Shown here: positions 31,079 to 34,951 of the stretch, piece by piece
Numbering within the stretch: position 1 is the stretch's first letter
Layout of the letters: each line of letters begins with the position of its first letter
Program-made: the position numbers and the translations under genes
The notes under the pieces: generated by a model
What the model was told of the DNA's origin: nothing
Database searches by the model: none
What the model saw: the letters and a program-made list of their open reading frames with translations, nothing else
Assembly (NCBI GenBank): GCA_023511535.1
Contig: JAIMBK010000033.1
Location: 1-34,951 of the forward strand
DNA: 34,951 bases
Source of the DNA: Armatimonadota bacterium
Lineage (GTDB): Bacteria > Bacillota > Desulfotomaculia > Desulfotomaculales > Nap2-2B
Direction of reading: 5' to 3'

Positions 31079-33587
31079 CGGCGGCGTGAAAACGGCCGTA
31101 ACGGTTGCCTGGGTCCTGGCGGCGGGATATTTTCTGTACCAGGGGGCGCGGCTGAAGAGGGTATACCCGGGAAAAAAATTCCTGGCCTGGGCGGCGCTGA
31201 AGGTTTTAACGCTGTCGTGCCTGCTGCCGGCGGCCTGGGGGTTGAAGGTAAACCTGCCCGCCGCGGGCACCACCACTATTTTCCTGGTGGACAGGTCCCT
31301 GAGCGTGGAGGAAAAGGCCGGGGAAATTGAAAGTTTCCTCAACCGCCAGCTGAAGGAGCATAAAGGCAGCCGGGACAGAGTGGCGGTGGTGAGCTTTGCC
31401 CGGGAGCCCGCGGTGGAGCACCCGGTTTCCCGGAGCCTGCGGGAAATAAAGCTGGAAGCCGTCCTTGACCCTAATTTTACCAATATCCAGAAGGCGCTGG
31501 AGTTCTGCCGGGAATACTTTCCCCGGGAAGACCACAAAAGGCTGGTGCTGATCACCGACGGCAGGGAGAACGTGGGGAGCGCCGAGCGGGCCCTGCGCAG
31601 CCTGGGGGAAGGGGGGATCAACCTGGCGGTGCTTCCCGTAATCCCCCCCGCCGGTAATGACGTCCGGCTGGTTTCGCTTAAAGCCCCTGCCGGCGCGCAC
31701 CGGGGGGGCAGGATTACCCTCGGGGCGGAATTGGATGCGGACGATGAGGACCGGGGGACCTTCAGGCTTTTTAACGGCGGCCGCAAGGTGCTGGAGGAGC
31801 CCGTCACGGTTAAGGCGGGTAATAACACCCTTTCCTTCGGAGTGGCGGCGGACGGGGAGGCGGAGGCGGTTTTCCGGGGGGAAATAAGCTTTGCCGGGGA
31901 CCGGGACCCCCGCAACGACACTTTTACGGTGTCGGTGCCGCTGCGGGACTCTCCGGCGGTGCTGGTGATCGGGGAAAAGGAGGATACCGCGAATATCGTG
32001 AAGCTGGCGGCAAGCCTGGGCTATACCGCCGTCCGCCGGCGGCCCGGGGAGGCCCCGGCGGAACCGGGAATGTTTTCCCCGTACGACCTGGTTATCCTGG
32101 CCGACGTGCGGCACGGGGATTTGCCCGGGGGCTTCGAAGCCGCTTTGCGGAAAGCTGTGGAGGAACAGGGCGTCGGTCTGCTGGTCGTGGGGGGAGAGAA
32201 CGCCTTCGGGCCGGGGGGTTACGAGAATACCCTCCTGGAGCGGATGCTCCCGGTCCGCTGCCGAATGCAGGGCAACGAGAAAAGTCCGGACACCGGCCTG
32301 GTGCTGGCGGTGGACTGTTCCGGCAGCATGAACGACCGGAGCGGCGGGGCGCGCAAAATTGAAATGGTGAAGGAAGCCGTCCTGAAGTCCGTGGAAATCC
32401 TGGACGAAGGGGACTGCCTCGGGGTGCTGGCCTTTTCGGACCGGCAGGAGTGGCTGGTGCCCTTCGGGCCCCTGGGCCGGAAGGAGGAGGTCGGAAACCT
32501 GATCGGGAGGCTGGCCCCCGGGGGCGGCACCTTGATCCTGCCCGCCCTGGAGAAAGCGGTGGAGGCCCTGGAGAAGGCCGACGTCAAGGTAAAACACCTC
32601 ATCCTGCTCACCGACGGCCAGGGGGAAAAGGAGGGGTACGAAAGGATCATCCAGAGAATGAAGGCCGGCGGGATTACCCTTTCCGCCCTGGCGGTGGGGC
32701 GGGACGCGGATTGGGAGCTCATTCGCGGACTGGCCGAAAGGGGCGGGGGCCGCAGCTACTATCCGGACTACCTCCGGGACGTTCCGGGGATCTTTGTCAA
32801 GGAAACCTATATAGCCGCCAAAAAGTATTTAAACAGCAGGGAGTTTACGCCCCGGCCCGCAGGGGAAAACGAGCCCTTCGGGGGGAAAAACCTGCCGAAA
32901 CTTTACGGGTATACCGGAACCGGTTTAAAGGAAGGGGCGGAACAGCTCCTGGAAAGCGACACCGGGGACCCCGTGCTGGCCCGCTGGCAGTACGGCCTGG
33001 GGCGGGTTGGCGCGTGGACCCCGGACTTGAGCGGCAAATGGAGCAGGGAATGGGTCCGCTGGAGCGGCCTGCAGGATTTTTTCGGGAGGGTGCTGAGTGA
33101 CTTGACGGCCGCCCATAACAGTGATGGTCTGGATATAAACGTTACCCAGCGAGGGTGCAGGGTGAAAGTCAGCGCCGCGGTGAGCGGCTGTCAGGGCGGG
33201 GAGTCCTTTGAATTGTTGCTTCTTCCCCCCGCCGGAGAAGAAAAAAAGATGGTCCTGGAACAGACCGGACGCGGGGTGTTTGCCGGGGAGTTCGACCTCG
33301 AGCAAACCGGGAGCTACGCCCTGGACTTCCGGCTGGTCAAGGACGGCGACATTCTAAGGCGGGCAAAGAGGACGGTCCACCTGGACTATTCCCCGGAGTT
33401 TGCCGCAAGCCGGGAGCAGGATGTCTTTCTGCCCGCCGCCTTCGGGCGGGTGGTGGACGGGAGCACAAATATATTCGCCCTGCCGCTGGAGAGAAAAAAC
33501 ACCGCCCCCGCGCCCCTGGACCGGATCCTGCCGGCCCTGGCCCTGGCGGCGTTTGCAGGCGAACTCTGGGTGAGAAAAATGCTGTGA
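31068..33587 (+). CDS. Double-VWA membrane protein with glutamine-amidotransferase-like domain
   Basis: This 839-residue protein has a GTG start; GTG 31086 is an alternative. Two membrane segments (about 12-28 and 38-58) precede VWA domain 1 (MIDAS DRSLS near 75). A beta domain follows, then a GATase1-like domain (about 300-410; LLVVGGENAFGPGGYENTLL) without an obvious catalytic Cys. VWA domain 2 has MIDAS DCSGSMNDR near 416 and LLTDGQGEKEG. A C-terminal beta region ends in a hydrophobic tail (LPALALAAFAGELWV). Proteins with this order are known in MoxR/Bat clusters of anaerobes, function unknown. It is last gene of the operon. MIDAS residues in both VWA domains look intact, so metal-dependent ligand binding is likely. 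Confidence 0.88.
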   Translation: MGYDGGVKTAVTVAWVLAAGYFLYQGARLKRVYPGKKFLAWAALKVLTLSCLLPAAWGLKVNLPAAGTTTIFLVDRSLSVEEKAGEIESFLNRQLKEHKGSRDRVAVVSFAREPAVEHPVSRSLREIKLEAVLDPNFTNIQKALEFCREYFPREDHKRLVLITDGRENVGSAERALRSLGEGGINLAVLPVIPPAGNDVRLVSLKAPAGAHRGGRITLGAELDADDEDRGTFRLFNGGRKVLEEPVTVKAGNNTLSFGVAADGEAEAVFRGEISFAGDRDPRNDTFTVSVPLRDSPAVLVIGEKEDTANIVKLAASLGYTAVRRRPGEAPAEPGMFSPYDLVILADVRHGDLPGGFEAALRKAVEEQGVGLLVVGGENAFGPGGYENTLLERMLPVRCRMQGNEKSPDTGLVLAVDCSGSMNDRSGGARKIEMVKEAVLKSVEILDEGDCLGVLAFSDRQEWLVPFGPLGRKEEVGNLIGRLAPGGGTLILPALEKAVEALEKADVKVKHLILLTDGQGEKEGYERIIQRMKAGGITLSALAVGRDADWELIRGLAERGGGRSYYPDYLRDVPGIFVKETYIAAKKYLNSREFTPRPAGENEPFGGKNLPKLYGYTGTGLKEGAEQLLESDTGDPVLARWQYGLGRVGAWTPDLSGKWSREWVRWSGLQDFFGRVLSDLTAAHNSDGLDINVTQRGCRVKVSAAVSGCQGGESFELLLLPPAGEEKKMVLEQTGRGVFAGEFDLEQTGSYALDFRLVKDGDILRRAKRTVHLDYSPEFAASREQDVFLPAAFGRVVDGSTNIFALPLERKNTAPAPLDRILPALALAAFAGELWVRKML

Positions 33588-33606
33588 GAAAAATTTAAAT
33601 CAAGTA

Positions 33607-33635
33607 TTGACTAAATGATGAGAATATGGTTAAAT
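33607..33635 (+). promoter_or_regulatory. Promoter upstream of the cobalamin riboswitch
   Basis: TTGACT (33607-33612), a 17-bp spacer, TTAAAT (33630-33635). Its transcript would contain the two-hairpin element, the riboswitch and the gene at 34312. Confidence 0.55.
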
Positions 33636-33669
33636 TTTAGCAATAAGCGTTGGCAATTTTGATCCGGCC

Positions 33670-33713
33670 GACCGGAAAACCGGAGGCACTTCACCGCAAG
33701 GGAAGTGCCTTTT
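33670..33713 (+). ncRNA. Two-hairpin element, copy 2
   Basis: The first 21 nt are identical to 21938-21958. CCGG-AAAA-CCGG is followed by AGGCACTT (33684-33691) pairing with AAGTGCCT (33703-33710) and a short T3 run, so it is a weaker terminator than copy 1. It lies between the promoter at 33607 and the cobalamin riboswitch. Confidence 0.55.
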
Positions 33714-33734
33714 GCATTTTATACCGGCCGTAAA

Positions 33735-33995
33735 ATTGAATAACCGACGGCAGGGGTTCCGTGAAATTTCCGGATGAAAAGGGAACCGGGTGCGAATCCC
33801 GGGCGGTCCGGCCACTGTGAGCGGGGAGCGACTTTCAAGTCGTGCCACTGCCCGGTACTCAATGGTATGTCGGTTGTGGAAAGGAATTGATTTCTGCCGT
33901 AGCAACCGAGATCTGAAGTCATTCCCGGGACCATTGGGCGCCGGGCGGGAAGGCGGAAAGGAGCGGCGATCCGCGAGCCAGGAGACCTGCCCCTG
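33735..33995 (+). promoter_or_regulatory. Cobalamin riboswitch
   Basis: Core motifs occur in order: GGGAACCGGGTGCGAATCCC at 33781, then GGGCGGTCCGGCCACTGTGA, GCGGGGAGCGAC, GCCACTGCCC at 33844, GGCGGGAAGGCGG at 33944 and the B12 box AGCCAGGAGACCTGCC at 33976-33991. Adenosylcobalamin-type aptamers bind B12 and turn off uptake or biosynthesis genes. About 100 nt separate CCACTGCCC from GGGAAGGC, a longer insert than usual. The regulated gene is most likely the exported protein at 34312. Confidence 0.92.
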
Positions 33996-34114
33996 CGATG
34001 GACCGCTTTAGCCTTCCGAGGAAAGGCGGGAAGCTGGTAGTGGCGGTAGCAGGTGGCCTGTACAAGAAGCAGGCGGCCGTATTACGATTATACCGCTGAA
34101 AGGTTATACCGTCC

Positions 34115-34162
34115 AGAGGCAAAAACCCCGGCTTTCTTCGGCGAGCCGGGGTTTTTGCCTCT
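34115..34162 (+). terminator. Perfect 19-bp terminator, probable riboswitch expression platform
   Basis: The arms 34115-34133 and 34144-34162 pair perfectly (AGAGGCAAAAACCCCGGCT with its complement) around TTCTTCGGCG. The T5 is inside the stem. It lies 124 bp after the B12 box. The remaining leader, 34163-34311, contains no feature I can name. Confidence 0.8.
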
Positions 34163-34311
34163 TATGCTACTGATGTGGGCCGGGGTTACCTGAGGCGCCT
34201 ATGTTCGAGCGGGAGGTGGGACAATACGTTGTAGAAATGATTTGGATTTGGGGGAAGGCAAGGGGGAAACTCGCCCTTCCTTAAACTATTATTTCGACGG
34301 GGGGATTATCG

Positions 34312-34951
34312 ATGCCCTTGACTTTTAAGAGGACGCGCACTAAAGCTGTAACCAGCTTTATCCTTGTCCTGATTTTGGCGGCGGGTCTTTTCACGCCTTG
34401 GGCCGGCATGCCGCAGGCCCGGGCGGCGGGCGACGGGCCGGACCTGGCAGTGGACAGCATCGCCGCGCCTGAGACCATCCTGGCAGGCCATGAAGTCACC
34501 GTCACTGCGTCCGTGTACAACACGGGGAACGTACCGGCGGAAGAGTTCGCGGTCACTCTTTTCGCCGGCCAGGAGGAGATCCAGAGCAAGACGGTGTCCT
34601 CGGTTTACGCGGGGGAGACCGCGGAAGTGACCTTCGCCTGGGCGCCGGCGCAGCCGGGAGAATACGTATTGAGAGTGCTGGCCGACAGCAGCAACAGAGT
34701 AGCAGAAACCGACGAGACCAACAACGAATTGACTAAAGAGGTTACTGTAGGTTCAGGCGGAGAGGATACGACCGTTGCTAGGGTGCGGGAAGCCATCGCC
34801 CGGGTTACCAACTACGTCAAGACCCAGGGGACCTACAGCTCGGACTGGCTGGTGGTGGGCTTAAGGAACGCCGACGAGGAAATCCCGGCCGGCTACCTGA
34901 GCGAAGTGGAAGCCGCCGTCCAGAACTACTTCGCCACCTGGGTCAACACCA
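34312..34951 (+). CDS. Exported CARDB protein, transcobalamin-like (partial)
   Basis: ATG 34312 after a G-rich ribosome site; the frame is open to the window end (213 codons). A signal peptide (KRTRTKAVTSFILVLILAAG, cleavage near ARA-AG, about residue 42) is followed by a CARDB domain (about 45-145: PDLAVDSIAAPETILAGHEV, ending NELTKEVTV). After that comes a helical segment VREAIARVTNYVKTQGTYSS then DWLVVGLRNAD, like the alpha/alpha-toroid repeats of prenyltransferase-type transcobalamin relatives. With the cobalamin riboswitch upstream, a B12-capturing surface protein is the best guess. A C-terminal DUF4430 or SLH domain would be expected beyond the window. Confidence 0.75.
   Translation, partial: MPLTFKRTRTKAVTSFILVLILAAGLFTPWAGMPQARAAGDGPDLAVDSIAAPETILAGHEVTVTASVYNTGNVPAEEFAVTLFAGQEEIQSKTVSSVYAGETAEVTFAWAPAQPGEYVLRVLADSSNRVAETDETNNELTKEVTVGSGGEDTTVARVREAIARVTNYVKTQGTYSSDWLVVGLRNADEEIPAGYLSEVEAAVQNYFATWVNT

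Overview
The window looks like a GC-rich, Gram-positive-type anaerobe of the Peptococcaceae/Desulfotomaculum group, with Pelotomaculum as the closest guess. The reasons are strong GGAGG ribosome-binding sites, frequent GTG/TTG starts, SLH-domain S-layer proteins, a DUF2292 gene, many decayed transposon and toxin-antitoxin genes, and B12-linked surface proteins. This placement is inference from gene style; no taxonomic marker gene is present.

Region 1 (1-5.2 kb, mostly minus strand) is a stack of nested insertions. A marR-MATE efflux operon keeps its regulator, but the transporter is cut after about 57 codons by a DUF6431/DDE-transposase unit. That transposase is cut by a three-tyrosine-recombinase (RIT-type) element. 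The third recombinase of that element is cut by what looks like the end of an IS21-type element running off the left edge.

Region 2 (5.2-7.9 kb) holds RadC and MazF remnants, an ImmA/IrrE-like protein that has lost its HExxH motif, its XRE partner, and a divergent second XRE gene. Two near-identical promoters with a shared TGTGAT motif lie between the XRE genes.

Region 3 (8.0-13.0 kb) is a two-gene cell-surface operon. It encodes a 1030-residue exported repeat protein without SLH domains and a 593-residue protein with a Big_5-like domain, a poly-Gly linker and three SLH domains. It ends at a clear terminator.

Region 4 (13.0-18.6 kb) is a toxin-antitoxin and Rpn-nuclease graveyard. It contains an apparently intact TumA/TumE-like pair inside a 215-bp duplication of the rpn 5' end, an intact rpn gene, decayed BrnT/CopG, DUF2442, HEPN and PIN genes, an intact MNT and an intact Phd-like antitoxin, and two copies of a 52-nt palindromic (REP-like) hairpin, each sitting on a gene break.

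Region 5 (18.6-22.0 kb) is ordinary chromosomal DNA: an acyl-CoA synthetase, a small exported protein, HtpX and a DUF2292 protein.

Region 6 (22.0-33.6 kb) is a tightly overlapping eight-gene operon. The order is a DUF4430 (transcobalamin-like) lipoprotein, an exported two-TM protein, a polytopic membrane protein, a DUF4175-like coiled-coil membrane protein, MoxR AAA+ ATPase, DUF58, a BatA-like VWA protein and a giant double-VWA/glutamine-amidotransferase-like membrane protein.

Region 7 (33.6-35.0 kb) has a promoter, a 21-nt element identical to one just upstream of the operon, a cobalamin riboswitch, a 19-bp perfect terminator, and the start of a CARDB-containing exported protein whose later part resembles the alpha/alpha repeats of transcobalamin-like proteins. 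Taken together, regions 6-7 suggest a B12-linked surface system coupled to a MoxR/VWA assembly machine. This is the most interesting hypothesis in the window and is inference.
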